Shown in pieces: positions 46,541 to 64,000 of a stretch of 64,000 nt of DNA. This DNA is from Beroe forskalii (Eukaryota > Ctenophora > Nuda > Beroida > Beroidae). The stretch is taken from the NCBI GenBank assembly GCA_011033025.1, contig WFMF01000083.1, forward strand, positions 124,001 through 188,000. The letters are read 5' to 3'. A program made the translations under genes and the position numbers. Below the pieces are notes generated by a model. It was not told the origin of the DNA and made no database searches. It saw only the letters and a program-made list of their open reading frames with translations. The stretch's first letter is position 1. Each line of letters begins with the position of its first letter.

Positions 46541-47317
46541 TCTTATATATAATTTCGTAAGAGCACGTGAATTATGTTTGTCTGTGCGGGCGCACATTTT
46601 AAATTTGAGCTTGCCAAGAAAATATCAAGGGAAACGAAGGCTGAGATGCGCATAACGGTACCGTTGCTATGGAAACAGATTTTTGTGCACGTGCAGATTA
46701 TGATCAGTTCTATGCGAGTGCTTTCTATTACGCTTCCACTGTTAAATACTGTGCTGTAGTTTTTTTTGAATTTGACGTTTTCTTTACTTCAAATTCAAGA
46801 TCTCAAGATGAGGAATGGGCATAACTTGAATAACGGAGGATATTTCAGATGGATTGCTTTCATTGTGGCAGAGGTTGGTAGATAATCAAAGTTGGGTAGG
46901 TGAAAACAGTAGTAACTGCAGTTGTGAAATTAACCGTTGAGGTTACGAGGTGTGCACAATTCAATCGAGTCGAGTGTAGGTGTAGCAGATTTCGAAGATA
47001 GTTCCTGGCCTGTGAACAAAACAAAATTATCCAATGTCAATGCCAGTATGAGAATCAGTTGTTAGAATTAAATCGTCTTGCAATCAAAACGGAACGCAGG
47101 AACAAAACTCACATTGTTAATAGCACGTCTAAGACTAACCGACGAATTCGATCTAATATCCACTCTGCTCCTTCATAATTTTTTTGAATATTTGAATTTT
47201 TTGATGCGGTACAAAGTATCCAATCAATTCGAATGGCAGTGTTTAAAACTTGCCAACGAGATGCTGCGTATCAGCGCCGAGTGAGCTGTGAGTTTGCAGG
47301 CCCAACGGGCCTGCTAG
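46541..47317 (+). mobile_element. Non-autonomous Helitron D
   Basis: Starts TCTTATATATAATTTCG immediately after the CTAG of copy C and ends GCAGGCCCAACGGGCCTGCT with CTAG at 47314-47317. 777 bp. The next base begins copy E, so C, D and E form a head-to-tail series. Confidence 0.88.
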
Positions 47318-47382
47318 TCTTATATATAATTTCGTAAGAACCTTAAACCTTATTGAACCTTATTGATCTGTTTAGTAGGATC

Positions 47383-50300
47383 CTACAGGGTCGTCAACTC
47401 CTTCCGAAGGCCACCCGACTGGCTTGACCAATCCAATACAGAGTTGTTGTTAGTTGCAGTGTAGCTAGTTACAGGAGGATGGTCAGGGAAAGTCTTGAGG
47501 AAGTTACCAAGGCATACTTTGAATGCATCCAAGTCGTCAGATACTGTGTTTACATCCTTGGGCAGTAGATTCCATAACTTTGCTCCCGTCACAGCAAAAG
47601 ATGCATCATACAGCGTTTTAGCAGATGATTTTGCTCTCCCATGTAGCTTAGGTAGTTTTGCTTTCCAGCCTAGTCTTTCGTTGTAGCTGAACTCCATATT
47701 GATGTCATTGGGTACTTTGTTGTTAAGGAGTTTCCACACGTGTATTGTGATGAATCTCTACGTCTTCTTTGAAGTGATTGTAATCCAAGGACTTGTAACC
47801 GTGCCCAGTAACTCATGTCCTTTAGGCCACAGATGTGCCTTGTGAAGAAGCGTTGTACATCCTCTATAGCTTTGGTGTCCCTCAGCTTGTGGGGGTGCCA
47901 CAAGGGGCTGCAGTATTCCAGCTTGCATCGAATGAGAGATTTCCACAGTATTAGCATCACCGGTGTACTTCGGTCTCTAAATACCCAAGAGCCCATCCTG
48001 CCAGTTTTTCTAGCTCCAGCAACCATCGAGTTTATGGGTGGACCAATGATAGTTGGAAGACAGTAAAACTCCCAAGTCCTTCACAACATCCTTGGAATCA
48101 AGGCTAAAAACCCGCTGGAGTGTTGTAGTTGAACGTGCTAAATGGTAGTTCGTCCAGCCAATTGGGTCTCCCTGCTCTGTAACACAGGTACTCAAACTTA
48201 CCCTCGTGCAAGACCATATTGTTTTGTATCGACCAGTCCACAACCTTGTTGAGATCGCTTTGTAGGAGGGTCATTTCAGTCTCCTGGGTGATCGGTGCTG
48301 TGAGTCGAGTATCGTCAGCAAACTTGCAGAGGATGCAAAGTCCACGACTTCTTCAAGGTCATTCACGTCAAGGAGGAAAAGCAAAGGGGCCCAGAACAGT
48401 CCCCTGTGGTACTCCACTGGTAACATCTTCAGCTACAGAGTGTTGACCATCAACAGTTACAATCTGTCTCCTGCCTGAAAGAAAGTCCTTGATCCATTGG
48501 TAGAGGCGACCTCCTATGCCATAAAACCGGAGCTTCTTCAAAAAGTAAACGGTGATCGACCTTGTCAAACGCTTTGGAAATCCAGGTAAATCACGTCTGT
48601 TTCTATACCCATGGTCATGTTCCGGACTATGTTGTCGTAGTGAGCTAGAAGCTGGGTGAGGCAGCTGCGCCCTTTTTCGGAATCCATGTTGTTTCTTGGA
48701 TATCAGGGAGTTACCTTCTAGGTAGTCAACCAGCCTGTTCCTTATAACCCGTTCAAACACCTTTATGATGTGTGATGTAAGGGAAACTGGGCGATAGTTT
48801 TGTGGGTCAGCTTTACTATCTTTTTTTGTGGATAGAGTTATAAATTGCTCTTTGAGCATGCTGGGTATTTTCCGTTGGCAAAAAAGAATGATCCCAAAGC
48901 ATGTGAATGGGGATGCAGAGATATTGCTTTACATGCCTTGAGTATACATGCAGGGATACATCCAAACGGGATGTGGAGGAGTAGGCATCAATCTCGTCAA
49001 TGGCTTCTACTATGTCGTCCAGTGTAAAATCCATGTCGGTGATACTACACGTTGGGGGAGTGAGGTTCTCTGTTGTGTCGCGTATGTCGGGATTTGATGG
49101 GTCACTAAACACCGAAACATATTGCTTCTGAAGGATGTCCGCCATTGTCTTTGGGTCTGTCTGGAGTTCGTTGTTATCATCCTCAGCGGCCCAATATTGC
49201 TCTTCAGCTTCGAGAACTTAGTAGCAACTGAAGAAAAACTTTGATTTTTCTTCACTGCAGTTACAGCCTTTACTTCCTTCCTAGTGAACTCAGTGTCGAT
49301 TGCATCTCTGATATCGATGCAAAGAAGGCTGATACTGTCCCTGGTTTGCTGTATTAGAGGAGAGTTAGGTTTCAATGGCCCTGAGTCTGCATTTCTGTTT
49401 CCTCATCCTCCGTTTGAGGACCTGCGCTTCTTCCTGTTCCTAGGCTTGGGTTTGGCAGTATTGGAGAGGTGCTAGTTTGCGACTTTTGGGGCAGTGTTGT
49501 AAGGCAATTTGGAGGATGGTTATCTTATGAGTTCCATGAACATTGCACCATCGTCATCACCTCTAGTAAACATGACTTCTGTAGTCCGTTCCAGTCGATG
49601 CCCTGCAAGTCCTCATTCATCTTGTCGAAGTCGCCCTCAAAGCAGTTGAGGGATTTGAATGAGTAGGGGTCGATATGTAGAACCCCCTGTGGTGAGTTGG
49701 TAGGTGCCCAGTCGATTTGCAGATGTCACAGTCACTATGTCATGGTCAGAGATGCGGGTGTTTTTTCACAGTCGACGTCACAAATGTAGTTAGGGGCAAT
49801 TAGTCAGTACGAGATCAAGAGTATTGTTACCTCTAGTAGGCCTAGTTACAACCCGCTGACTCAAGAAGTTCCTACCCATGAAGTCAAAAAGCCGCTGTGC
49901 AGGCGTGACTCTCTCGCTAACCCTTGTGAGTGGTCGATACAGTGTGTGTTGTCCAGTCTACAACTGGCAAGTTAAAGTCACCAGTTATGCAGGTCATGGT
50001 GCTTCAGTTTCTGAGCTCCGCCGAGGTATTGCTGGACCTCGCTAAGTAAACTGGTGAACTTAGTGTCGTTAGCAGGTGGGTGGTCTGTAAATTGTTACAA
50101 GTATCGTGTCAATACTCTAGCGTGCACATTACAGCCTCACAGACGCCGTTATCAAAGACTTCAGTCCTCGATATTGGTAAACTGTCATGTACGTAAAGTA
50201 TGACACCCCCACACTTGATTTTCTCTCGGTCAGCCCGAATGGAAGTATATCCCTCAATAGCTACCTGACTGTCTGAGTGGTAAGATTTAAGCCAGGATTC

Positions 50301-50513
50301 AGTTATACTGATAAAGGGTATAAACTTGTTACAGTTCTCAAGGATTGTATCAACGAGGTATGGTAGCTTCCAACGCTGAGAACTGTTTGCCTCGGGTGTA
50401 ATACCCTGGGCATTTAGCAGAATGAAGGAGCTTGGTTCGCCCACTGGTACCATTGGGCTTGTGTTAGCCTGCATGTGCAATGGGTTGGGTAAGGGAACCT
50501 GTTGCTGAGGCAT
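47383..50513 (-). pseudogene. LINE ORF2: endonuclease and reverse transcriptase, broken
   Basis: Pieces in order. The apurinic-type endonuclease (50513-50109: SSFILLNAQGITPEANSS, ITESWLKS, CGGVILYV) gives way by frameshift to a stretch up to about 49400. The RT N-terminal region is 49145-48816 (MADILQKQYVSVFSDPSNPD). The RT core is 48859-48368, with QNYRPVSLTS, KKQHGFRK, QWIKDFLSGRR and SGVPQGTVLGP. The C-terminal part (48243-47383) includes AKLWNLLPKDVN. At least five frame changes were seen. The YADD-box region falls in a damaged part and was not located with certainty. Confidence 0.85.
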
Positions 50514-50778
50514 TGGTGGAGGGAGCGTTGCTGTTTGATGCTGGGTATCACAAACTGTTGGAGGTCAGCATGTTTTGTTGAAGCTCTCTGAGTGCCTTTC
50601 AGATCCTCGATCATGGCGGATTTACCAGAAAAGAAATGTCTTCCTGATTAGACTTCTTTTTCTGATTCGCCCTCTGCAAATGTGCTTCCATTGGCGTTGT
50701 AGCACTACGTTCCTTCCAGTAGACGTTGGAGCCAATGCTGTCAGATCTGTTCCGTGTGGGAAGCCGAACTGGTCGTTT

Positions 50779-51712
50779 TCAGGATACCTGAGGGTACTGA
50801 ATCCTCTGGGCCTTCCTACGTGTACCCTTAAGGTGGGTGAAGGTACAATCCTGGTTTGTACAAACCTTTGACCTAACGCTGGATCTGCACAGCTTGGGGT
50901 GGAGGAATTTACAGTCTTTCCCCTTCTTGCAACCTCCCTTCGTTATGAAGGCTCTACAGTCGTGGATGTGAGAAGGGACAGATTCTGCCGTCCACCTCTT
51001 TTTTACCTGAAACACCATGTGGGCATTGGTGCCTCCTGTATTTGTCACAGATGGCACTGGTGTTGTTGCCATTTGGGGCTGGAAGGGTCGATGAGCCAGC
51101 ATCTCCAAGGCTCTCAAATCCGGTGGGCATGTTGCGTCGAGGGCTATGGCGGTTTTGGCTTGTTTCCTGTTCTTCTGTCTCATCTCCAGCAGCTATTTCC
51201 TCTGCCTCTTCTTCTTGTTCCTCGAGGCGCACATCTCCTCTGAGTCAGTATCAGCATGGCTTGCAACGCTGGGAATCAGTTGATTCTTCTTCTTACAGTC
51301 GTGACAGAGCCATACATATCCAGAGGGTAGGCTATCAAACTCATCAAGACTCTGTTTCTGGTCTAAAAGAGTCTGACAGTTATGTGAGCCTTGCCAGCAG
51401 ATGAAACAAGTGAAAGCTTGTTGGGAAACACGCTTCAATCTTCAGAATGATCCTATCACCCATCAGCTTCTTGTTCTTGTAGATCTTATCCCCCTTGCTG
51501 TTCCGTGTTTGTATTCCCATGTATTCACAGGTCTTTTCCAGCATGGCAGATGTGAAGATGCTGTGGGTCATTACTGACAGATTCTTCTGATACTTCTCAC
51601 CGGGTCTGTAAGCTCCGATGAGTTTTTTGATCTCAGCGTCCGGGGAGTCGTTCATCAGTTCACCGAGTACGATGTTATGTCGATTGACAAGGTCGTCATC
51701 TGTCTGTGCCAT
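50779..51712 (-). pseudogene. LINE ORF1 with PHD-like and CCCH zinc fingers, broken
   Basis: Starts at the ATG at 51712 (MAQTDDDLVNRHNIVLGE). A frameshift near 51430 leads into FTCFICWQGSHNCQ...GYVWLCHDCK, a CxxC...WxCxxC pattern like half of a PHD finger. Then follow an acidic, Glu-rich linker and three CCCH-type fingers: CDKYRRHQC...ICPFSH (51070-50965), CRAFITKGGCKKGKDCKFLH and CRSSVRSKVCTNQDCTFTH (about 50955-50835). CCCH fingers usually bind single-stranded RNA, fitting a nucleic-acid-binding role in the retrotransposon particle. Frames change at least twice. Confidence 0.75.
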
Positions 51713-52690
51713 GATTGTCGTTGTATTGAATCAGAGCAAAACAGTCGGGTGGCAAGCTGCGTCTACCTGAAATTACAACGGCAGCAGCAAATGAGAATTG
51801 GCGTGAGCGTCCCAGGGGTAAACGGACAGACACTCAACAAGGACAATCCCCTGGTTTGCGACAATATAACGCAAACAAACTGATAAAATACTCCAAGTTC
51901 CTGGAAGTACGGTTAGTTCAACACAGAGAACAGCACTAGGTTTGTCTTCGAGGCTGCTTCTGGAAACCGTTAGTGTTGTAACGACAACCAACAATGTACA
52001 CAGACACTGATAAAGCGAAATCGATACAACAGTTATTCAACACTGATTGGGATTTGGTTGAGTGATTGTGTAACGAGGTGTATCATGCACAATCAATCAC
52101 GCCGTACGTACACTTATAGCACGAACAACGCAGGATTAGCTAATCAATGTGTGTCCCCGCAGCATAACACACATCTCAAATTTGATTGTATAAAGTAGTG
52201 TTGTAAAGTTTAAAATAATGAATAATGAATAATGTCTGTTTGTGCGGGCGCACAGTTTAAATTTGAGCTTGCCAAGAAAATATCAAGGAAAACGAAGGCT
52301 AAGCTGGGCTAAGTCGCACCGTTGCTATGGATACACGTATTCTGCACGTGCAGATTATGATCAGTTCTATGCGAGTGCTTCCTGATACGTTGTTGACTGC
52401 TGCATTTTAACGTTTGAAAGAACGGCGTGCTTACTGTTTTTCTTTTGAAATTCAAGATCTGAAGACAGAGGACGACCTTATGGCTGGCATCGTGGAGACT
52501 GTTTCTGATAGCATCTCTTCATAAATCTGAGACAGACGTCGGTCGATTTAAATTAATGCTGAGTTGATGGTAACAGAAAAATGTGAATTTAGAGCAATCT
52601 AACTATCTAAGATTGAACAAAAGCAAAATCAAATTGAATCTAATTTGGGCATAAGCACATTGCGATTTTGGCGTGAATCAATGTAATCCA

Positions 52691-53807
52691 AGGAATAATT
52701 GCCAAAAATTGTCCAAACCTGGAACTGGTGAAGGGTAAATCAGAAGCCTGCTGACCTGCTGCGCCCAAACCTTGTAATTACATAATTACCATTCTGCGCT
52801 ATCTACTTAGCAATTTATTTCATATCGTAGATTCTTTGCGAGATTGTTTTAAAAAATGGTATTTTTCTTAGTTCTGTCAGTTAACTGTGCCATAGAATTC
52901 AGATGATCTATTGCTCTGTGTTATATAGATCATGATCTCACACAACTAACTGCATAGGCATAGTTAGGCACCGAACCCGTACCAATAATTTTAGTGTATT
53001 TCACTGAAGGTCACTATGACGTTATTGTAGGAACACTGACTATAAGCTTATCAACGTACACATCTTGCACATCAATTGCCAAGTGATAAGAGAAATGTTC
53101 AAGCTGCAGAAGTGACGGTAGCGACTCTAGCTGTACCATGACTATTTGACGGTTTTCAATCACCAAAAATTTGTGATAATTTGTTATTTAGCTCCGGCCA
53201 CACCATCCAAGGACCCGTTTTCTGCATTTAATGATATGTTCACATGTTGTACGTTGTGGTTCTTGGGAAAGCACCAGAACGGGTATGCTTATGATCATAA
53301 AAAGTACACACACCTGACACCGATACTCGCATCAAAATAATACCTATAAATAGCAAATGGTTCCGGGTTCGTATTTTGTTCTCCCGGCATCATCACCAGT
53401 ATATTATAGTAGGTATTATGCGTAATATATTTATGCGATTTCTTTTTATAAAATGAATATTGTATTCAAAGACATTTTATAGAATAACATGACATACAAT
53501 AGCCTGACGACATCGCTCGCAAATCGCAGGTGGAGGCATTAGATTTGTTGACCGTCAAGTCTTTGTTGTGTTGACTCCTTTTCTCGCTATTTCACCAGTA
53601 CAGACTACAGCTATTATAATGCTCTATGACCACGTTCTAAAAAGAGAACTGTTCCATTCACCACCTTAAAAGGGTTGAATGCCGATTTAAAACAGGAACG
53701 CGGTGAATATTATTTGTCAATTGGTGAAGTCTTTTTGGTGCGTGTTTTACAGCGTGTTTAATGTTTATACATAATATGAAACGCGGTAAATTTGACCACG
53801 GCCGTGG
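52691..53807. other. Intergenic, no gene seen
   Basis: AT-rich. The 64-codon frame at 53146-53340 has no domain. No repeat structure is noticed. Confidence 0.4.
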
Positions 53808-54575
53808 ATATATTTCATAGCTTCATCCTGGGTCCAATCCCCCCCCCTGAATTTTTTAACTCCCCCCTTGACAAAACCTCCCCCCTGAATTTTCAAAATC
53901 CTCAATCCCCCTTTTGACCACCCGCCCCTGATTTCAAAAATTCGGACCAACCCCCACCAAAACTTAGACAACTTTCTAAGATATGTCCATTGAAATGTTT
54001 ACAATAGAATCAATCGAAACTAAAAACTTTATGACAAGATGAAAGTATATAAACTATGACAGACAAGAAATTTAGTCAATTTTGAGTTTTAACATATAAT
54101 ATTGCTAATGACTGAAATGGTAATGAAGTTCAATTTTAATGTAAATTAATCCTTGAATATAATAAAAGCTATGAAGTGACACTTGTAAGGGAATCATGGC
54201 ATGTAAGCAAGTCTCAGGGATATTGTCAACACAATATTAAAACATAGAAACACATTAGTTAAGTTGATTTCACTTGAAAATGGCAGGGAATTGAAGTATT
54301 GTAGTTATTTGGCAGTCTTACAAAAAGATAGCGGGGGTCTGGGGCGCAGCCCCCAGAAGCCAAGGGTCGGAGAAAAAATATTTCTCATGAAATAGGATTT
54401 TCATCTCAAATTTTGAAATTTTCTGCCAGATCCCAATCCCCCCCCTTAATTTTTTCTCCCCCCTCCAGTCCAAGTCCCCCAGAATCGTTGAAATTAGGAC
54501 AACCCCCCACCTACCTTATCTGAACCAAAATCTTCATCCCCCCCTTTTCTTAGGGGGGATGAAGCTATGATATAT
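53808..54575 (+). mobile_element. C-rich TIR element Z, complete copy
   Basis: Ends atatat(tt)catagcttcatcc and ggatgaagctatgatatat. The interior has poly-C tracts (53839-53960, 54420-54545), 'tctaagatatgtccattgaa' and a hairpin 'ctggggcgcagccccag' near 54341. It shares its first about 600 bp with 6952-7545. No reading frame of note; a non-autonomous DNA element. Confidence 0.75.
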
Positions 54576-57392
54576 TTTATTGATACTACCAGGGTATTTA
54601 TGATATAAACGTATTGGGTTGAACTGGGGTGCACACTGTGCGTGTTGCTAGGCTCTTCAGAGGCATCACGCTCTGTGCTCATAGCAATAGCTTTAATGGG
54701 TTATTGATATTGTTGTCTTCATTATATGAGATCATATTTTCTCCTTCATTCATAGAACAAAATAAACTCTGTAAAATATGTTTTTTTCAATAATTTCATC
54801 AGCTGTTCCGAGCAATAAAGTTAAACTAATCTATCTTGATAATTACTTTATCAAAAACCATGCGTCCAGGATTTGTGGCTCCCTATATATCTGCAAGAAT
54901 GATGTCAGTAGATGAAATTTGAGACACACTTATAAAAGTATAAAGGTCCTCTGATAAATGCCATGTCTACCCTGATAATGTGTGTTGCGAGTTATTGCTT
55001 CTTCTCTTTACTCCTTAGCTCCTAGTACTGACTATAGGCGACGCCTCCAATCTACCCGCAACGCTCCTTGGCTCGGCCAATCAACACGCAGTATCCCTTC
55101 GCACTGATTGGTCGAATTGTAATGCGCCGTGGGAAAACCAACATTCTGGCCATACTGCTGAGTTACTGGTATTTCTAGTTCCTGTAACCCTAAACCGTAA
55201 AGTCTTCACGCCAACTCGTATTACTGCAGTTTTACCCACTTTTTATTCTTTTATGTCTCAGTCTTGCGCTCATTTGCCCGTTTTACTTTATCTATAAAAT
55301 ATTAACTCACCCAAAATCGCTTAAATTTCGGAGTTAGAACTGTCCGTGAACGTGGTCTTTCAAACCAAATTTTTTGCAAGTTTTAATCATTTTCAGAAAC
55401 TAGTTTTCTGATGTATCTTGGATTGTTTTGTTAATGTTCTCAAAAGTCGAAATTTGACGAAATACTATTTTTTGAAACTTAATTATTCGAAATCACGTGA
55501 ATCATCTATTGTCATTGCATTCTCATTATTTCGTTGATTACGCAGGTTGGGCAAGAAATTGAAGTCGTATAGTTAAACATCGTTTTATGTCAATATATTA
55601 AGGTACTTAATACTTATTGCAAACGCCCTTTGAATCATTCGCATTATATTGAACTCAGCATGTTCGATACATCACCAATTTATAGATAATCAAACGTTGC
55701 AAAATCTGAGACCGTTCCTACGACTTCTCTAAGCTACTTCCTCTTTGATAGCTTGATGTAGGACACCACCTTGCGACTTTTAAAGTTCCATTTGACGGAT
55801 TGGTATACTGTTATAGGGATTACATCACTTAAATGAATATAAATGATGGTCTCCGTCAAACTACTACAATCTTCATGCAGTTGTCACTTTCTTCATTTTG
55901 GTTCTTTGTCTTGAGTTGATTTGGATAGATCATAACGAATGTTTTTCATGCTGACTCGAATGTTTTGTCAGATTTTTTGGTATAATTTTGCATTTAAATC
56001 ATGATTTTTAATCGAGTGTAAATTTGAATTCGTTTAGTTTTGCATTGATCGGGGTGTTTACGCATGTACCATGAAATCTTTTCTGAAGATAAAAGTGTTT
56101 ACACCAATGAATTATTACCGCCCTGGCCCCTGTCAACAGTCCAGCACAGACACAAGACAGACGAAGCAAAAGATGAAGCAATAATGAATTACACCATTAT
56201 TAGATCACTCCTATTATTATCTGTATCCAGGACCATAGATGATGTTTATTGTTTACAATATATGGTCCTCCCGGCAGGGTTATTGCTCACAATAGGAGCG
56301 GAGATTCAGACCATGGATCTATTGTTACAGATTGTAACACTGTCACACACCATTGTTCTCGTAGTAGTTCGCTTATCACACTGTTATGTAGATCCATTGT
56401 GTGAGATGCACCTTACTCATTAATATGAGAACCCGTGAGAACTTAATTAATGTCGACGGTGTAAATTAGCTTACCCACAGGTTCATTCGACATTGAATAA
56501 TCAGCGCTAGTCGACCGTAAACACGCACACTGGTTGGTCAATGTCTCTGGATCCTATGGGTAAGTTTAATACGTTACACGCCAATGATTCTCCATGATAT
56601 TGACACTTAGTAACGTCTTTCGAGCGCCAATCAAACTTCTAGTATGATCTAGGTAGTAAGTTTTCGTGTATCATGCATTGTGCAATGAGTCAACAGGTGT
56701 GTTAGTTCGTAGTGAATAGTTGCATGAGGTATAAATAGAGTTAGATGAGTTGCGAATAGCTGTGTATAAAAGTTGTGAATAGAGCTGTATGAGTTGTGAA
56801 TGATTGTGAATAGATGCATGATTTGTGAATAGAATTACATGAGTTGTGAATTGAGCTGCATGAGTTGTGAATAGAGCTGTGAATAGAGCTGCATGAGTTG
56901 TGAATAGCTGTGTATACAAGTTGTGAATGAATCTATAGAGAGTGGAAGCAGTGTGCTCTATCCGTGGAGGTTATTAGTGTACATATTATATACTAAGCTA
57001 GTGTGTGGAGAGTAAGCACTCGCCACCAATACAACGTGTTAAAACCTATATATTAGTGATATTATGTTGTGAATACAATGTCATCAGCCACGCCCACACA
57101 GCCATGGAGTAATATAGCCAAGTTCAATGATTTCACACTGAATCTGCAGTCCTGTCGTACAGTACGTTTTGATTTGACTTGACTACTCAAAACACTGTTT
57201 GCTGTTTACCATATTATATTGTTTATTATCTACCCAATCATTGTTGCCAATGATTGTTTATCCTAATGCCCCAGTTACGTTTACCCTTTACCTATTTCCT
57301 CGTATATTGACCCAGTTTACCCCAGTTAACCCCATATACCTTTTGTAGATTTGTACTAACCCGAACCCACCACTAGTTTAGCAAGTCACACC
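54576..57392. other. Intergenic / Rap1 upstream region
   Basis: 55065-55120 has two CCAAT-type boxes (cggccaatcaac; ctgattggtcg), a weak promoter hint. 56690-56930 has imperfect units 'gagttgtgaatagagctgca' of about 20-30 bp. A 119-codon frame (56064-56423, +) has no domain and is not called. A tttgtag acceptor ends at 57348, 45 nt before the Rap1 ATG, so a 5' UTR intron is possible. Confidence 0.4.
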
Positions 57393-63326
<5,934 letters not shown>

Positions 63327-63389
63327 ACCTCCCAACTATCTATTGTATGCCGTGTGGGGATAGTGGACGGTTTGCTGTCGTCACATCAC

Positions 63390-63495
63390 CATTTTTCATT
63401 GTAAACAATGATAATGACGTCATCAACTCACCATTGTAAACAATGATAATGGCGTCATCAACTCACCATTACAAACAGTGATAACGAGCCTTCTT
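63390..63495 (+). repeat. 35-bp repeats with CRE-like TGACGTCA
   Basis: Three units of ccattgtaaacaatgataat plus gacgtcatcaactca, the last degenerate, starting 64 nt after the Rap1 exon 6b stop, so in its 3' UTR or flank. Each intact unit has a small gtaaacaatg hairpin-like core. Confidence 0.75.
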
Positions 63496-63608
63496 GACCG
63501 CCTGTCCGCCTATTATTCCCACGCGACCTATATATGCACATATATCATTACCTATAGTTTCTTCACCTTACCTCAGGCGCCCTGTTAACAATTAGAGTGG
63601 TTTTTCGA

Positions 63609-63774
63609 CCTTTTCATGCGCACGGCACATCACGCCGCGCATGGGCACTTTTTTGCGCCGCGTGACAGCGCGCGAATGTACTTTCTATGCAACATATAGT
63701 AAAGCACATTCGCGCGCTGCCATGCGCCGCAATAAAGTGCCCATGCCCGGCGTAATGCGCCGTGCTGGAAAAGA
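63609..63774. repeat. GC-rich palindrome with AATAAA
   Basis: Arms of about 80 nt: left gcacggcacatcacgccgcg and onward; right ending with the mirror cggcgtaatgcgccgtgc. Both contain gcgcgcgaatg, and the loop is about 10 nt near 63695. The right arm contains AATAAA at 63731-63736, a candidate Rap1 poly(A) signal; another AATAAA is at 63936-63941. It is probably a MITE. 63775-64000 is AT-rich without other features. Confidence 0.65.
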
Positions 63775-64000
63775 TGGAGACACCACGGTTATAATTAATA
63801 TATTAGTTAGTGTGAATATCCCGAGTGCGTGTTGTGAATACATGATATGATAATAATGTTAATGATATATAATAATACTTTTTTTTCTTTGCCAGGGAAT
63901 TATACATATATAAATTTACGCGAGCTGAAAATAATAATAAAACTTTGTGTTATATTATTTCGAATAATACTGTCGATGCTTTATTGATTATCATACTATA

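Larger units (their letters stand above)
47342..52210 (-). mobile_element. CR1/L2-like non-LTR retrotransposon (decayed)
   Basis: A roughly 4.8-kb LINE reading right to left: 5' UTR about 52200-51713, ORF1 51712 to about 50780, ORF2 about 50513-47383, then a very short 3' region. It ends not in poly(A) but in short repeats (minus strand 'aataaggttcaataaggtt'), as in the CR1/L2 group. Several frameshifts break both ORFs, so it is inactive. Inserted in Helitron E. The exact 5' end is uncertain by about 100 bp. Confidence 0.85.
47318..52690 (+). mobile_element. Helitron E, interrupted by a LINE, 3' end lost
   Basis: TCTTATATATAATTTCGTAAG starts at 47318, directly after copy D. The sequence resumes after the LINE at about 52215 with 'aatgtctgtttgtgcgggcg' and follows copy C ('gaagacagaggac', 'atggctggcatcg', 'ttggcgtgaatcaatgtaa') to about 52690. 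No CTAG terminus is found. Confidence 0.75.

Noticed and set aside
56064..56423. 119-codon plus-strand gene upstream of Rap1
   Set aside because: No recognised domain, the hydrophobic stretch is unremarkable, and there is no splice or homology evidence.

Overview
The window is nuclear DNA of an animal, most likely a marine-type invertebrate; I cannot name the species from sequence alone. The animal assignment rests on a Rap1 small GTPase gene and a rhodopsin-like GPCR gene, both split by GT-AG introns, in an AT-rich background with very many DNA transposons, Helitrons and a CR1/L2-like LINE. There are no operons and no bacterial-style genes.

Genes. Four protein genes can be supported. (1) The 3' end of a GPCR gene on the minus strand (15475-18378; exons for TM6, TM7 with NPxxY, and the cytoplasmic tail). 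A 2-kb array of 13-nt repeats fills the intron after TM7. (2) An intronless PRPP synthetase-like gene (32087-33052, +). (3) An RPUSD2/Rib2-type pseudouridine synthase gene (33935-37162, +, four coding exons). (4) A complete Rap1 gene (57393-63326, +). It has six coding-exon positions, of which the G4/G5-motif exon and the C-terminal CaaX exon are each present twice.

Repeat architecture. From 531 to 30358 the window is one giant inverted duplication. The left arm (531-5971) is the reverse complement of the right arm (18949-30358), and they flank a 13-kb centre that carries the GPCR exons. The inner ends of both arms coincide with the terminus of a TIR transposon, here called X (TAGTAGTC...GACTACTA). 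Each arm has since taken different insertions. The left arm holds a GTGGACT-repeat foldback element that contains another palindrome, which in turn contains a 61-bp tandem array. The right arm holds a 3.9-kb CGAAACAAGC foldback with a 10-12 bp target duplication. It also has a 4.2-kb CCTCGG-bounded block with a 152-bp array, a third X copy, a TTAA-flanked 703-bp palindrome and a tRNA-headed SINE.

From 40618 to 52690 the sequence is mostly non-autonomous Helitrons. Copies C, D and E lie exactly head to tail, copy B is inserted in C, and a decayed CR1-like LINE (minus strand) is inserted in E. Its ORF1 encodes tandem CCCH zinc fingers. Four small elements (5977-6165, 27593-27778, 35202-35394, 35787-35968) share a cloverleaf design: terminal inverted repeats closing three consecutive hairpins.

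The most interesting biology is the Rap1 locus. Two tandem terminal exons encode alternative membrane anchors, one polybasic plus CVLL and one with a Cys-Cys plus CVLL end. This arrangement parallels the KRAS4A/4B switch.
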